From contig CABXQD010000004.1 of NCBI GenBank assembly GCA_902514275.1, forward strand, positions 1 to 52,501: DNA of 52,501 bases. The letters run 5' to 3'. Position 1 is the stretch's first letter, and every line of letters begins with the position of its first letter. Both the position numbers and the translations under genes were made by a program. This stretch comes from an uncultured marine group I thaumarchaeote. GTDB lineage: Archaea; Thermoproteota; Nitrososphaeria; Nitrososphaerales; Nitrosopumilaceae. Of this stretch, positions 8,525 through 16,852 are shown in pieces. Below the pieces are notes generated by a model that saw only the letters and a list, made by a program, of their open reading frames with translations, searched no databases and was not told where the DNA came from.

Positions 8525-10420
8525 ATGTCTAAAAAATATGATATTGGATTAGGCCACAATGATGTTACTTTACGTAAAAAAGCAGATTCTGATTATGTTT
8601 CTTTTTGGGATGAACAGGCTCAAAATCTGTCTTGGTTTAGTCCTTGGGAGAAGATCCTTGATTGGAATCCTCCTTTTGCTAAATGGTTTGTAGGTGGTAA
8701 AATCAATGCTTCATACAATGCACTTGATATTCATCAGGCAACCAAATCTGACAAACCTGCTATTTTGTGGGAAGGTGAAAATGGTGATTCTAAAACCTAT
8801 ACTTATGGTGATTTATTCATTGAAGTTCAAAAATTTTCTAATGTCTTAAAATCTCTTGGAGTGCAAAAAGGAGATCGAGTTACAATCTATCTTCCGATGG
8901 TTCCTGAATTACTCATTGCAATGCTTGCATGTGCAAGAATTGGTGCTATTCATAATGTTGTGTTCTCTGGATTTAGTGCTGCATCAATCAAAGATAGAAT
9001 TGATGATTCTAAATCTAAAATTGTAATTACCTCTGATGGTGGTTACAGACGAGGAAAAATTGTTAAATTAAAAAAAATAATTGATGATGCCATAAAAGAT
9101 TTTGAATTTGTAAAACATGTAATTGTTTTAGAAAGAACAAAAAATGAAATTACTATTTCATCTAAAGATAAATTTTGGAGTGATTTAATGGCAAATGTTT
9201 CTAGTTCATGTGATGCTGAAAAATTAGATAGTACACATCCTCTTTACATTTTATACACTTCGGGAACTACTGGAAAACCTAAAGGTGTATTACATGAAAC
9301 TGGTGGATACCTTACTCATTTACATTCTACATTTCAGTGGGCATTTGACATTAAGGATTCCGATGTGTTTTTTTGTACTGCAGATATTGGATGGGTAACT
9401 GGTCATAGCTATGTAGTTTATGCACCTTTACTTCATGGCGCAACACAAGTTATGTATGAAGGCGCACCTGATTTTCCTGACATGTCTAGAATGTGGGATA
9501 TTTTACAAAAATACGACGTTTCTATTTTCTATACTACTCCTACTGCACTTCGAATGTTTATGAAATTTGGTGATGATATTCCTAATTCCTTTGATTTGTC
9601 TTCTTTACGTTTACTTGGAACTGTTGGGGAGCCCATTAACCCTGAAGTTTGGAAATGGTATTACAAAATTATTGGAAAAGAAAAATGCCCTATTATTGAT
9701 ACCTGGTGGCAAACAGAAACTGGAGGAATGATGATTTCTCCATTACCTGGGTTGGAAACAATTCCTCTAAAACCTGGTTCTGGAACCTTACCTATCCCTG
9801 GAGTAAAAATTTCTGTAGTGGATGAATTTGGAACTGAAGTTCCTCCTAATATCAAAGGTTATCTCACAATACAAAATCCTTGGCCAGGCATGCTTCAAAC
9901 TTTATGGGAAGATGATGAAAAATACAAGACAGTTTACTGGTCAAAATATCCTAATTGTTACTATGCTGGTGATTATGCGTTAAAGGATGAAGATGGTTAT
10001 TATTGGATATTGGGACGTGCTGATGATGTTTTAAAAATTGCAGGACATAGAATTGGTACTGCGGAGTTAGAAAGTTGTATTGTTGGAGATGATACTGTTG
10101 CAGAATCTGCTGTTTGTGGAATTCCTGATGAAATTAAAGGTGATGTAATAATTGCATTTGTTGTTTTAAAAGATGGGATTGATATCGACAAAATTGTTTT
10201 AGAAAAAAAACTTTTTGAGAAAATTAGAAATGATATTGGAGCGATTGCAACTCCTAAACAAATCTATTTTGTTCCAAAACTTCCAAAAACTAGAAGTGGA
10301 AAAATTATGAGAAGATTGCTAAAATCTATTGGTAGTGGTGAATTAATTGGTGATACTAGTACTCTAGATGATGTTTCTGCAGTAACAGAAATTCAGAATA
10401 TTGTTAAACAACAATCTTGA
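8525..10420 (+). CDS. acs: Acetyl-CoA synthetase (AMP-forming)
   Basis: Activates acetate (or a similar short acid) to the CoA thioester through an acyl-adenylate. The 631-aa length and all ANL-superfamily cores match: [27 protein letters not shown], the hinge [12 protein letters not shown], and the acetylatable Lys in [10 protein letters not shown]. The Trp in W-W-Q-T-E is the residue that restricts the pocket to acetate/propionate. In an autotroph with the 3-hydroxypropionate/4-hydroxybutyrate cycle it could also serve acyl activation there; sequence alone does not decide. A TTG directly precedes the ATG. Confidence 0.9.
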   Translation: MSKKYDIGLGHNDVTLRKKADSDYVSFWDEQAQNLSWFSPWEKILDWNPPFAKWFVGGKINASYNALDIHQATKSDKPAILWEGENGDSKTYTYGDLFIEVQKFSNVLKSLGVQKGDRVTIYLPMVPELLIAMLACARIGAIHNVVFSGFSAASIKDRIDDSKSKIVITSDGGYRRGKIVKLKKIIDDAIKDFEFVKHVIVLERTKNEITISSKDKFWSDLMANVSSSCDAEKLDSTHPLYILYTSGTTGKPKGVLHETGGYLTHLHSTFQWAFDIKDSDVFFCTADIGWVTGHSYVVYAPLLHGATQVMYEGAPDFPDMSRMWDILQKYDVSIFYTTPTALRMFMKFGDDIPNSFDLSSLRLLGTVGEPINPEVWKWYYKIIGKEKCPIIDTWWQTETGGMMISPLPGLETIPLKPGSGTLPIPGVKISVVDEFGTEVPPNIKGYLTIQNPWPGMLQTLWEDDEKYKTVYWSKYPNCYYAGDYALKDEDGYYWILGRADDVLKIAGHRIGTAELESCIVGDDTVAESAVCGIPDEIKGDVIIAFVVLKDGIDIDKIVLEKKLFEKIRNDIGAIATPKQIYFVPKLPKTRSGKIMRRLLKSIGSGELIGDTSTLDDVSAVTEIQNIVKQQS

Positions 10421-10424
10421 ATTT

Positions 10425-10952
10425 TTATTTTAATTGTTTTAACTTGATTTCTGATAACATTTGAAACATTTCTTTTAATCCGTCATACTCTGATTTTGAA
10501 TTTTTGTCAAGTTGATCATATTCATTTTTTTTAATGTCGTCCAATTTTTGATTTGTTTCTTTAAAAAATACTTCATATTTTTCTATATTTTCATCAGTCA
10601 TTTGTGATAAATTAAAAATTACTGTATTACTTCCAATCAAATTTTTATTTTCATCATAAAGACTTGTTGCTTGCAATAATCCTGAAAATGTACTTTTGTT
10701 TTCTCTGATGAATGTAATCTTTCTATCTGTTACTTTGCCTGTTTCAAACCATATTTTTAATGAATCATTCATTGATTCCCATGAATCTTTAGGCACATGC
10801 TCAAAAATTGGCTTGCCTAAAATCTCTGATTTTGCATATCCTAAATTTGATGCATATGTTGAATTACAGTCCAAAATTATGCCTATGGAATTGATTCTTC
10901 TCCACATTATTGGTGCATCTTTCAGTGTTTTTCTTGCTTCAGTTTGAGGCAT
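10425..10952 (-). CDS. PAS domain protein with C-terminal coiled coil
   Basis: One PAS domain (about residues 13-120: I-L-D-C-N-S-T-Y-A, L-G-Y-A-K-S-E-I-L-G-K-P, L-Y-D-E-N-K-N-L-I-G) followed by a charged helical stretch of about 50 residues. There is no kinase or output domain in its 175 aa, so it would act by protein contact or as a stand-alone sensor. The ligand is unknown. It converges with acs, leaving only a few bases between the two stops. Confidence 0.75.
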   Translation of the reverse strand: MPQTEARKTLKDAPIMWRRINSIGIILDCNSTYASNLGYAKSEILGKPIFEHVPKDSWESMNDSLKIWFETGKVTDRKITFIRENKSTFSGLLQATSLYDENKNLIGSNTVIFNLSQMTDENIEKYEVFFKETNQKLDDIKKNEYDQLDKNSKSEYDGLKEMFQMLSEIKLKQLK

Positions 10953-10992
10953 TTCTAAAATTAAACTAACTAGTTATTAAATTGAAATATTT

Positions 10993-12015
10993 CTAAAACC
11001 ATTGATCCAGATTTTGACTTTTTTTCTCAAGTGCCTTTTTTAATCTATTTAGAGTTGATTGTATTCTATCTTCTGAAAAACTTCTTTCTTTGACTAAATA
11101 ATTCAAAATTCCATCATAATCTACTTCTTTGAAAATAATTTCATCAACATCTGCCACTTCTGGATTTAGAAATATTTGTCTAATTTTTTCATATTCTATT
11201 TCTCCTAATTGTTCTTGAATTTGCGGTATGTCTTCTAATCTTTTGTGTTGTTTAATTAGTTTCATTGCAGTTTTTGGACCAATTCTCTCAAAACCATTTG
11301 GATTGAAATCTGTGCCAATTAAAATTCCTGCATCGATTAATTCCTCTCTTGTCATTTGAATTGCATCAAGTGTCTTTTGTGTTTCAATAATTTCTGGAAG
11401 AACATCGATGTATGTATTTCTATTTGGAATTTTTCTTCTTCCACTGCTAGTAAAATTTCTTACTAGCTTTTTTGCACCACATAAAATTGAATCATAATCT
11501 TGACTTGCAGATGCATATGCTTGACCTGTATTTGTTAAATGTGCTGCAGTAGCTTCTCCTTCAGATGGTGCTTCGATATACGGTATTCCAAAATATGTCA
11601 AAAATTCTTTTGATTCTTTTACCATTCCATCTTTCATACTAGTTGTTTGTTGGGCGTATTTTCTTGCATCTTGCATGTTTCCTTCAGAAATTGCTTTTTC
11701 ATATTTTACCGTAGCATCTTTTTTGATTTGTTTTCTACGTTCAATTTCAGCTGTTTTTAGAGATGGTGGCTTACCATCAAAAACATAAACTGGTTTTATT
11801 CCTAATGATAGAAAATTTATGTTTCTGTAAAGTAATCCGCTAAGATGGCTTGTAATTCTTCCTTCCCCATCTGTTAATTGTAATCCATCTGGACCTCTAA
11901 TGCTTGCCAGAAATTGATAAATTGCATTGTATGCATCAATTGCAACTACTTTATTTGAAAATGCTTCTAAAGTTGTTTTCTCTCTAACAACTAATTCTTT
12001 TAGATTTAATCCCAT
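10993..12015 (-). CDS. fen: Flap endonuclease 1
   Basis: Structure-specific nuclease that removes 5' flaps during Okazaki fragment maturation and base-excision repair. The 340-aa protein has the XPG-N region ([11 protein letters not shown]), XPG-I with acidic metal ligands ([20 protein letters not shown]), a helix-hairpin-helix (G-P-K-T-A-M-K-L-I), and a terminal PIP box Q-N-L-D-Q-W-F that binds PCNA. Confidence 0.95.
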   Translation of the reverse strand: MGLNLKELVVREKTTLEAFSNKVVAIDAYNAIYQFLASIRGPDGLQLTDGEGRITSHLSGLLYRNINFLSLGIKPVYVFDGKPPSLKTAEIERRKQIKKDATVKYEKAISEGNMQDARKYAQQTTSMKDGMVKESKEFLTYFGIPYIEAPSEGEATAAHLTNTGQAYASASQDYDSILCGAKKLVRNFTSSGRRKIPNRNTYIDVLPEIIETQKTLDAIQMTREELIDAGILIGTDFNPNGFERIGPKTAMKLIKQHKRLEDIPQIQEQLGEIEYEKIRQIFLNPEVADVDEIIFKEVDYDGILNYLVKERSFSEDRIQSTLNRLKKALEKKSQNLDQWF

Positions 12016-12122
12016 TAGTTAATTGAATATTTTGTGGTATTTTGTCTTTATCTTTTAAAATCGATCTAATTTTTCTAATACGAGGAAATTAATTTAACGT
12101 CTTTTGATTTTATTTCATTATA

Positions 12123-12389
12123 TTGAAAGTATTTGATATTCCATCTGAGATCGAAGATAAACTTTTTGAAATTAAACACAATTCTGATAAATCTATTTTA
12201 AAAATTATTTCCTATTTTCCTTTATCTGAATTGGAGCGCAAGACTGTAGTTTCTTTGTTAAATCAGGATAATTTTTCAGAATTTTATTCTATTTTTACAG
12301 ATATTATTACTGAAGATGAATGGAATAAAACAAAAAATCAAATTAAAAAGAGATTTCAAAATGAACTTTTTGACATTGATCCAAAATAA
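12123..12389 (+). CDS. Conserved hypothetical protein (88 aa)
   Basis: Not recognised. A helical, Lys/Glu-rich protein starting at TTG, with no ATG in the first half. A TATA-like ATTTAACG lies about 30 nt upstream (near 12091). It stands alone between fen, which is divergent from it, and tRNA-Ser. Confidence 0.5.
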   Translation: MKVFDIPSEIEDKLFEIKHNSDKSILKIISYFPLSELERKTVVSLLNQDNFSEFYSIFTDIITEDEWNKTKNQIKKRFQNELFDIDPK

Positions 12390-12435
12390 TAGTAATTTCC
12401 ATTTGTTTTATTATGAAGATTATTCTAGTTTTATT

Positions 12436-12517
12436 GCCGGGGTAGCCAAGCGGTAAGGCGGCTGTCTCGAAAACAGCTACGTGAAAACGTGCAGGGGTTC
12501 GAATCCCTTTCCCGGCG
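12436..12517 (+). tRNA. tRNA-Ser(CGA)
   Basis: Complete class II tRNA. Acceptor GCCGGGG pairs with TCCCGGC, the D arm contains AAGCGGTAAGG, the anticodon stem GCTGT/ACAGC encloses CTCGAAA with anticodon CGA (reads UCG), a long variable arm follows (TACGTGAAAACGTGCA), and the T arm is AGGGG-TTCGAAT-CCCTT. The discriminator base is G, as expected for serine. CCA is not encoded and there is no intron. Confidence 0.95.
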
Positions 12518-12604
12518 TTTGCTTTTCACTTCTACGTCTTCCCTTCATATTGAATTTCTTTTTTCTAATTTTTAAAATAAATACCCCCTCAATTTTTTAT
12601 CATT

Positions 12605-12730
12605 ATGGATAGAAGGGATATTTTGGTTCTGGGTTCAATTGTGATAGGTGGTAGTATTCCTGTAATATTGATGATTCTAGTTGCAAATGGGATTATCAAA
12701 TTACCGTTAAGTAATTTTGGAACAAACTAG
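12605..12730 (+). CDS. Small single-pass membrane protein (41 aa)
   Basis: An ORF beginning M-D-R-R-D-I-L-V-L-G with one hydrophobic helix (about residues 6-30) after a charged N-terminus. A TATA-like TTTAAAATAAAT lies 25-35 nt upstream of the ATG, consistent with a leaderless mRNA. Function is unknown; support is the promoter position, helix pattern and lack of any competing gene. Confidence 0.5.
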   Translation: MDRRDILVLGSIVIGGSIPVILMILVANGIIKLPLSNFGTN

Positions 12731-12833
12731 TCTAAAAATTATCTGTCTTCAAAATTTAATCACATTTATCAATTAAACAATGGATCAACTAATTTTGATA
12801 CCTTATTGTTATGCCAAGATGTATTGTTGAAAA

Positions 12834-12978
12834 GTGAGATTGAAAGAACTGAAGAGGCCCTCTCAATCTCGTGAAGAATGGAGAGTTCCGTTCTTCACTA
12901 AATTACGTTTGTTAACCCGAATTGGTTAACGCGATTTTTGGAATCAAACGTAACCTTGTACATATTTTGGCATGTATA
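12834..12978. ncRNA. Candidate structured RNA with four consecutive hairpins
   Basis: Within a 270-nt gene-free interval, 145 nt fold almost completely. Stem 1 pairs 12836-12843 with 12863-12870 (8 bp). Stem 2 is a 12-bp hairpin, 12871-12882 with 12887-12898, having a GAGT loop and one T-G wobble. Stem 3 pairs 12903-12911 with 12945-12953 (9 bp) and encloses a 7-bp hairpin 12911-12917/12924-12930. Stem 4 is 12959-12963/12972-12976. GC content is clearly above the flanks, the usual mark of stable RNA in an AT-rich genome. Strand is uncertain. It matches no RNA class I know (not SRP, RNase P or C/D box). Confidence 0.5.
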
Positions 12979-12998
12979 AAATAAACGGATTTAAACAA

Positions 12999-13280
12999 TT
13001 ATTCTACTTTCTTTTCAACGTTCTTTGTTGGTTTACTGCCTTTTTTCCTTCTTGCACCAAAACTAATCAGTACAAGTAAAAATCCTAAACCAAACAAAAT
13101 ACCTGCTAATGTATTGTAATCTTCATTTTCTTGTTCTGCCAACATCAAATCTAGTTTTTCTTCATCAGTCATTCCTGTTTGACCTACTGGTATTGCAGCA
13201 TTGATGTTTATGGTGAGTATTAATCCAACTACTACCATTGCCATTCCTCCTACTAACATTTTTTTATTTACAAGAACCAT
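12999..13280 (-). CDS. Small membrane protein, two helices (93 aa)
   Basis: Two hydrophobic segments (about 10-28 and 58-77) flank an acidic loop with D-E-E-K-L-D-L-M-L-A-E-Q; the C-terminus is strongly basic (A-R-R-K-K-G-S-K) and should lie in the cytoplasm. The first helix could also be a signal anchor. Family not recognised. Confidence 0.6.
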   Translation of the reverse strand: MVLVNKKMLVGGMAMVVVGLILTININAAIPVGQTGMTDEEKLDLMLAEQENEDYNTLAGILFGLGFLLVLISFGARRKKGSKPTKNVEKKVE

Positions 13281-13442
13281 CTTTGAAATTTATTAAATTT
13301 CATCATATATTAGGGAATTCAATTTTTTCATTTTTAATATTAATGATCCTTTTTTTCAATTGATATTTACATGAATTTTAAAATAAAAATTTAATAAAAG
13401 TTACAAAGTTCTGAGTGTTTTTCTCAAAACAATTTGTTTGTA

Positions 13443-13760
13443 TTATCTGTGATTTTGGAAGCATTCTCTGCAATATACAGGTCTGTCTTCCTTTGGCTGG
13501 AATGGTACTTGACAATCATTTCCACAATCTCCGCATTTTGCATCATGCATTTCTCGTGGTCTATCGTCTCTTCTACCAAATCTTCCACCTTGTCTTCCAC
13601 CAAATCTATCTCTATTTCGTGGTTCTGGTTTGTGATTTTGGAAGCATTCTCTGCAATATACGGGTCTATCTTGTTTTGGCTGGAATGGTACTTGACAATC
13701 ATTTCCACAATCTCCGCATTTTGCATCATGCATTTCTCTATCTTCTCTATTGTATGACAT
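13443..13760 (-). CDS. Duplicated CxxC...CxxC zinc-binding protein with RG-rich linker
   Basis: A 105-aa protein with two nearly identical copies of a four-Cys module (K-C-G-D-C-G-N-D-C ... P-V-Y-C-R-E-C-F-Q-N-H) at about 10-42 and 70-104. The family is the short CxxC-x17-CxxC type also seen in some Methanosarcina and Bacteria. The linker is rich in Arg and Gly (R-D-R-F-G-G-R-Q-G-G-R-F-G-R-R), like RNA-binding RGG tracts. An RNA-linked role is possible but not shown. Other frames here are open because of the low-complexity duplication; the Cys spacing identifies the real frame. Confidence 0.75.
   Translation of the reverse strand: MSYNREDREMHDAKCGDCGNDCQVPFQPKQDRPVYCRECFQNHKPEPRNRDRFGGRQGGRFGRRDDRPREMHDAKCGDCGNDCQVPFQPKEDRPVYCRECFQNHR
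13446..13724. repeat. Intragenic direct duplication of a ~90-bp segment
   Basis: The segments 13446-13553 and 13629-13736 are almost the same sequence and encode the two zinc modules of the CxxC protein. High nucleotide identity, beyond what protein selection requires, points to a recent duplication or ongoing gene conversion. Confidence 0.7.
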
Positions 13761-13875
13761 ATTTTCTAAATTTCATCAATTCATGTTGTAATTAAACTGT
13801 TGTAAAATTTTGTCATTTTTTGATCAATTATGTGTTTTTTATTTTTAAAATTCTCTTTTTCTTGCCTTTATTTCA

Positions 13876-14139
13876 TCACATTGGAATTTCTGGGACTGAC
13901 ATTCCGCCATGACCTGAATCAATTGTTTGTTTTGGATTTAGACTTGTATCATGATGACATGGTTTGTTACAAACTGGGCAAAATTTTCTATCTAATACTA
14001 TGCATTGACAAATATGATTTTTTACATATGATTGAGCAGCTTGATTCCACTCTCCTGTTCCATTACAATAAACACAAACATTTGTTGCACTTGAACCTAC
14101 TCCTTTACAAAAATCACATACATCCTCTGTCATGAACAA
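13876..14139 (-). CDS. Zinc-finger protein with DnaJ-type CxxCxGxG motifs
   Basis: 87 aa with C-D-F-C-K-G-V-G and C-V-Y-C-N-G-T-G, the paired motif of the DnaJ cysteine-rich domain, then C-Q-C and F-C-P-V-C-N-K-P-C-H-H. It has no J domain. It may be a small redox or chaperone adaptor; function unknown. The M-F-M start allows an alternative ATG two codons in. Confidence 0.7.
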   Translation of the reverse strand: MFMTEDVCDFCKGVGSSATNVCVYCNGTGEWNQAAQSYVKNHICQCIVLDRKFCPVCNKPCHHDTSLNPKQTIDSGHGGMSVPEIPM

Positions 14140-14306
14140 TATTCTTTCTATCTGTATTATATGATTTTTGGCACCAGTGAATTAATGTAATTTGTCCCTA
14201 TATACTGCCTAAAATCAGTCAGAGTCTGAATCAAAAAAATAAAAAAGGAATAAGGGCTTGGTTTAATCCTACTGGATATGGTATAAGTCGTGTTTCATGG
14301 TTACTT

Positions 14307-14651
14307 ATGCGAATTTCTGGAATCTACTTACTGGTATTTTTTATTGTACATGTAATTCATGCTGCATCCATTCTTGATCGAATGACTTGGGGTCAACTAT
14401 TATTTTTAACATATTCTCCAACAGGGTTTGTTGTTTTATCTGTGATGATTGGTTTAGCTGCTTTTCATTGTCTAAATGGAATTCGTTTAATGCTGCAACA
14501 AGGTGGAATTGGAATTGGAAAACCTACTAGACCTGATTACCCATATCAAATTCAATCGATGGGAAAAAAGAATAGATTGTGCATTTATGTGACCATGGGT
14601 GTTTCTGCATTAGCATTATACTTTGCATTGGATGTGTTTTTCAAATTTTGA
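14307..14651 (+). CDS. sdhC: Succinate dehydrogenase membrane anchor (SdhC-like)
   Basis: A 114-aa protein with three helices and the cytochrome b anchor features of complex II: M-R-I-S-G-I-Y-L at the first helix (the R-x-S/T-G quinone-site pattern), His in I-V-H-V-I-H, and A-F-H-C-L-N-G-I-R. Protein-like sequence continues upstream in frame (K-G-I-R-A-W-F-N-P-T-G-Y-G-I-S-R-V-S-W) with no ATG, GTG or TTG, so the true N-terminus is probably longer. TATA CTATATAC at 14197-14204 would start the mRNA near 14226, at an in-frame CTG. It overlaps the next gene by 4 nt. The catalytic sdhA/sdhB genes are not in this window. Confidence 0.72.
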   Translation: MRISGIYLLVFFIVHVIHAASILDRMTWGQLLFLTYSPTGFVVLSVMIGLAAFHCLNGIRLMLQQGGIGIGKPTRPDYPYQIQSMGKKNRLCIYVTMGVSALALYFALDVFFKF

Positions 14652-15004
14652 GGATTAGAGAAAGTCACATTAGGAAAATTCATTATAGTACAGCTTTAGG
14701 TGCTATAGGATTAGTTGCATTACATATTTCTGTTAGATTTTCTACAGGTCATTTTGCATCATCATTATCTTATGAATTTGTAATTGCTAATTATCAAACT
14801 TTGAGTTATGCAATATTATTGGAATTAATTTTGATTCTAGTATCTGTTCATGGGTTTAATGGTCTTCGAGGTATTTTTCTTGATTACCGAAGCGGATTCA
14901 AATATGAAAAGATGGTGAACTGGGGATGTTTTATTGCCGCAGTATCTTTGATTGCCTATGGCACTGCCACAATTATTCTTGCAAATTTTATTGAACTCTA
15001 TTGA
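14648..15004 (+). CDS. sdhD: Succinate dehydrogenase membrane anchor (SdhD-like)
   Basis: 118 aa with three helices. H-Y-S-T-A-L-G and A-L-H-I-S-V-R early, and S-V-H-G-F-N-G-L-R later, provide candidate haem-ligand histidines; H-G-x-N-G-L-R is the counterpart of H-C-L-N-G-I-R in the gene before. The frame opens at 14579 inside the upstream gene, but the TTG used here overlaps the sdhC stop as TTGA, the usual coupled junction. The two anchors would bind the SdhAB catalytic pair and feed electrons into the quinone pool. Confidence 0.68.
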   Translation: MRIRESHIRKIHYSTALGAIGLVALHISVRFSTGHFASSLSYEFVIANYQTLSYAILLELILILVSVHGFNGLRGIFLDYRSGFKYEKMVNWGCFIAAVSLIAYGTATIILANFIELY

Positions 15005-15149
15005 TTTTTGGCTTCAAAATTCGGCAAAGTATCATCAAATTGAGGAATCAGATAGAACCCGTTGGTATCATCATTAGCCACAGTCTTGTAATTTTTTAAA
15101 CTAAATAATCCTATTCAAATTACATATACTGTATAGTTTTTTAAGATGT

Positions 15150-15473
15150 ATGGAAAAAATTAAGAATGTTTCTGATGATAGTTTAATTTTATCTGATTTA
15201 GTTAATGATTGGATTTTAGAACCTATTGTTGATTCTATAGATAGACAAAATATTGTTTTTACATTGACCAGTAAAGGTAAAGAATATTTTAAAATTTTAA
15301 ACAAAGATCCTGGTTACCCATTTAAAAATAACCCCACTTTGAAAATAATGATAACTAAAAAAATTGTTACTCAGATTATAAAAAAAGAAGGTTTAGTGGG
15401 GTATAATCTAACTTCTCTTGGTGAAAAACATCATATTTTCTTAAAAACAATGATTGAAAAAATGAATAATTAA
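15150..15473 (+). CDS. Hypothetical protein, winged-helix-like (107 aa)
   Basis: Not assigned to a family. The segment V-F-T-L-T-S-K-G-K-E-Y-F resembles the wing and last helix of archaeal winged-helix regulators, and a second, similar L-T-S-L-G-E-K-H-H follows near the C-terminus. A TATA-like TACATATAC lies about 30 nt upstream. Confidence 0.5.
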   Translation: MEKIKNVSDDSLILSDLVNDWILEPIVDSIDRQNIVFTLTSKGKEYFKILNKDPGYPFKNNPTLKIMITKKIVTQIIKKEGLVGYNLTSLGEKHHIFLKTMIEKMNN

Positions 15474-15495
15474 TTTTTATTTTTTTATTGTATTG

Positions 15496-15795
15496 TTACT
15501 CTGGTGGTCTTTGAACAAATACATTGCAAATAAGAGCATCTGTTTTTTTATCTCTATACTGCACCTTACATGTAACGAATTTACCTTTTAATGCTCGTTC
15601 TAAATCTTCTTTAGTTTGTTCTGGACGTTGTCCGTCTTCTGCCTCTTTAATTAGACCCATGATTATTTTTTCTGTTTTTCCATAATCTCCTTTATTGTCT
15701 TTTCTGGTATGACTTACAAGTAATCTAAATGCATTTTCAGTTAAAACTTCTAAAACTGCTCCTCCAATTCCATCTCCATCAAGTTCACTTGACAT
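15496..15795 (-). CDS. Conserved hypothetical protein (99 aa)
   Basis: Not recognised. Gly/Asp-rich start (S-S-E-L-D-G-D-G-I-G-G), a helical centre, and a beta-rich C-terminal third (F-V-T-C-K-V-Q-Y-R-D, I-C-N-V-F-V-Q). It lies 26 nt downstream of mqnD on the same strand and may be co-transcribed with it. Confidence 0.55.
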   Translation of the reverse strand: MSSELDGDGIGGAVLEVLTENAFRLLVSHTRKDNKGDYGKTEKIIMGLIKEAEDGQRPEQTKEDLERALKGKFVTCKVQYRDKKTDALICNVFVQRPPE

Positions 15796-15821
15796 AAAAT
15801 TATTATTTTTTTGTTCTATAA

Positions 15822-16649
15822 TTACTTGGTGGCAATACTGATTTCAAAATCTGGGACTAATCCTTTTTCTTTTGCCATTTCAAATAATTTTCTAATTGAT
15901 TGTTCTCCTGGATCTCCCATGTTTACTGTAACTTGATTAACATACATTTTTACAAATTTTTCAATTAATGTTCTTTCTTTTCCTCTAGAATATTGCATTG
16001 CATATTCTAGTGCATCATCAAAATTCTTTATTCCAAATTCAATTGATGCTTGCAAATATTTATCAAATTTTACAATTGTTTCCATGCCTAAATCTGTCTT
16101 CATTACATTAATTCCTAAAGGTACTGGTAATCCTCCTGTTGTTTTGTCCCACCATTCACCTACATCTAAAATTTTGACATTTCCTTCTTGTTCATATGAT
16201 AGTTGAGTTTCATGAATTACTAATCCTACTTCTACTTCCCCTGATTCAACAGCTTTTGGTATATCGCTGAAATTCATTTCAACATAATCAAATTTTCCAA
16301 TCATTAATTGAAGTAACAAAAATGCTGATGTCATTTTTCCAGGAATTGCTATTTTACATTTTTTTAATTCTTCAATTGTCATTTGTTTTTTAGCTGTAAC
16401 TATTGGCCCATAATTTATTCCAAAACTTCCACCGCTTCTCAAAATTGTATATCCTGGAATGTATGCACATGCATGAACTGATACTGCTGTGACATCTAAT
16501 TCTGGATTTGTTGCTTTTAGATTCAAATTTTCAATATCTTCAATTACGTGATTTACTTTAAAATCTGGTGATGGTACTTTGTCTGTGAACATTCCATAAA
16601 ACATGAATGCATCATCTGAATCAGGAGTGTGTCCTACAGAAATTTCCAT
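15822..16649 (-). CDS. mqnD: MqnD-like menaquinone biosynthesis enzyme (1,4-dihydroxy-6-naphthoate synthase family)
   Basis: 275-aa periplasmic-binding-like fold enzyme of the futalosine pathway. The N-terminal G-H-T-P-D-S-D-D-A-F-M-F-Y-G is the family signature; S-V-H-A-C-A-Y, G-S-F-G-I-N-Y-G-P and V-I-H-E-T-Q-L provide the active-site His and ligand-binding residues. MqnD converts cyclic dehypoxanthine futalosine into 1,4-dihydroxy-6-naphthoate. Menaquinone is known in thaumarchaea, so a quinone role fits; other mqn genes are not nearby. Confidence 0.83.
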   Translation of the reverse strand: MEISVGHTPDSDDAFMFYGMFTDKVPSPDFKVNHVIEDIENLNLKATNPELDVTAVSVHACAYIPGYTILRSGGSFGINYGPIVTAKKQMTIEELKKCKIAIPGKMTSAFLLLQLMIGKFDYVEMNFSDIPKAVESGEVEVGLVIHETQLSYEQEGNVKILDVGEWWDKTTGGLPVPLGINVMKTDLGMETIVKFDKYLQASIEFGIKNFDDALEYAMQYSRGKERTLIEKFVKMYVNQVTVNMGDPGEQSIRKLFEMAKEKGLVPDFEISIATK

Positions 16650-16821
16650 ATTTTATTTTTAAACAGTCGTAATAAAAATGCAAATCATCATCTTGAACCA
16701 ATCCTGTTTTTTGTCGATCATCCATTTTCTCTAAATACTATTTTTGGAATTTAATTTTAAAATCTGTAATTTTGATATTGAAAAAATTTAACAATATAAT
16801 TTCACGACTAAATATCACATA

Positions 16822-16832
16822 CATTATATAAT
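16822..16832 (+). promoter_or_regulatory. TATA box of the EF-2 gene
   Basis: ATTATATAATG is centred about 26 nt upstream of the ATG, so the message should begin at or next to the start codon. Confidence 0.6.
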
Positions 16833-16852
16833 GCTCATCAGGTTTTCGCATT

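Noticed and set aside
13415-13795. Long plus-strand and alternative minus-strand frames over the CxxC gene
   Set aside because: They are shadows created by the duplicated, biased sequence; only the frame with paired C-x-x-C motifs is protein-like.
14167-14177. TTTGGCACCAG about 50-59 nt before the possible CTG start of sdhC resembles the regulon motif
   Set aside because: It reads ACCAG where all good copies have ACTAT or ACTAG, and it is isolated from the cluster by 27 kb; likely chance.
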